Positions 63,313-64,000 of a DNA stretch of 64,000 nt are shown one piece after another; within the stretch, counting starts at the first letter, position 1, and each line of letters opens with the position of its first letter. This DNA is from Xenopus tropicalis. Taxonomy: Eukaryota; Chordata; Amphibia; Anura; Pipidae. The notes below the pieces were generated by a model that worked only from the letters and a program-made list of their open reading frames with translations, was not told the DNA's origin and did no database searches. The stretch lies in assembly GCF_000004195.4 (NCBI RefSeq), contig NC_030677.2, positions 203,114,213 to 203,178,212 on the forward strand. The letters run 5' to 3'. Both the position numbers and the translations under genes were made by a program.

Positions 63313-64000
63313 ACAATCAACTCTGTAACAAATACGAACGTGTCGTTTGCCTGTGAGACCTGCACGGCCGCCTTATTATGGTACATGTGGCACCGGGGCT
63401 TTAAATTGCATATCATTTTCTTTAGAATAAAACATCAGATACAGAACTAAAAATGGCTGCGTGTCACAAATGGCAGAATGACATCTCTCTGGCAGAAGGG
63501 AGCAAATATCCAGAAGGCACGGCAGCTGCGGCGTATTCATAAGGGCCAAGCAATTTAATAAGGGGACGTGATCGTTTGTAAGATTTATTAATATATTTCT
63601 ACCATTCTAATAAGGTTTCCGACCAAGATTATATAATACTCAGTTTTTTTTTCAAACAGTCACTGGGAGTGATTTACTCTTCATTGGAAACAATGGAACT
63701 AATAGTGTAGCGGGCCCCTAGCAGGGGCAGGAAGCCTGACCCAAGGGTGTAGGGGGCATGATGGGAACTGTAGTTTATCAACAGATGGAAGGGTGCTATA
63801 CAACAGCCCTATGCATATAGTTAATGCTCAATGGTTTATTTGGCCTTGAGATCCCCTTTGTGGACCCAACATTTGGTTGTACCCAAAAGGTAGACATGAA
63901 AATATTAGCCCATTGTTTATCCTGCTACAGTCTGAAGAGCAATGGGTCAGCTTTGTACTTAGATTTCAATATTGGCTTCCAAGAATATATATTAATAATA
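63313..64000. other. Intergenic DNA to end of window
   Basis: 63330-63650 looks single-copy (TTTAAATTGCATATCATTTTC, AATTTAATAAGGGG) and is a candidate conserved non-coding element on motif content only. 63762-63774 is a ZNF143-type word (TGGGAACTGTAGT). No gene. Confidence 0.4.

Noticed and set aside
30266..64000. A second protein-coding host gene downstream of tcf4
   Set aside because: No ORF with recognisable conserved sequence bounded by splice sites was found; the region appears gene-free in this window.

Overview
The window is vertebrate nuclear DNA, almost certainly from a Xenopus frog (X. tropicalis is the best guess). Three things point there: GT-AG split exons of an E-protein gene whose translation is nearly the vertebrate TCF4 sequence; short inverted-repeat DNA transposons (TTAA-target MITEs and hAT elements with 8-bp target duplications) of kinds abundant in frogs; and two copies of a hAT element that I recognise as SPIN-like. 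No prokaryotic, organellar or viral gene was found.

The one gene is the 3' part of tcf4 (plus strand, 539 to about 30265). Five coding exons were placed by splice sites and reading phase: 539-742, 18148-18283, 20342-20492 or 20504, 22105-22334 and 23042-23182 (stop TAA 23176-23178). Joined, they total 858 or 870 nt, exactly 286 or 290 codons including stop. They match exons 15-19 of the classical 20-exon human numbering and encode the loop-helix activation motif (AD2), the region before the bHLH, the bHLH domain and the conserved C-terminus. Two in-frame donors 12 nt apart give the known minus/plus RSRS isoforms. An intron starts 4 nt after the stop codon; the last exon (from 24408) is a roughly 5.9-kb 3' UTR with several AATAAA signals.

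The introns and the roughly 34 kb downstream of tcf4 hold no other host gene that I can support. They are dominated by (i) tandem arrays with unit lengths of 19, 23, 34, 37, 39, 51, 62, 71, 95 and 113 bp, and (ii) MITEs and hAT insertions, many with visible target duplications and several nested. Several arrays sit inside transposon ends: the 113-bp array lies inside four of five copies of one MITE (8, 14, about 1, 7 and 5 monomers), the 62-bp array inside a TTAA MITE, and the 34-bp array inside two copies of one hAT element. One 113-bp array lies in the tcf4 3' UTR and adds seven AATAAA hexamers to the sense strand. A broken CR1/L2-type LINE (46045-47930, minus) interrupts another MITE.

The long ORFs in the window are products of tandem arrays whose unit lengths are not multiples of three, so a pattern repeats in every frame; they are not proposed as genes. 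I found no new multigene system. The most interesting material is the movement and growth of arrays on transposons, the SPIN-like insertions, the transposon load of the tcf4 3' UTR, an array of ZNF143/THAP11-like motifs, and higher-order structure in two satellites.
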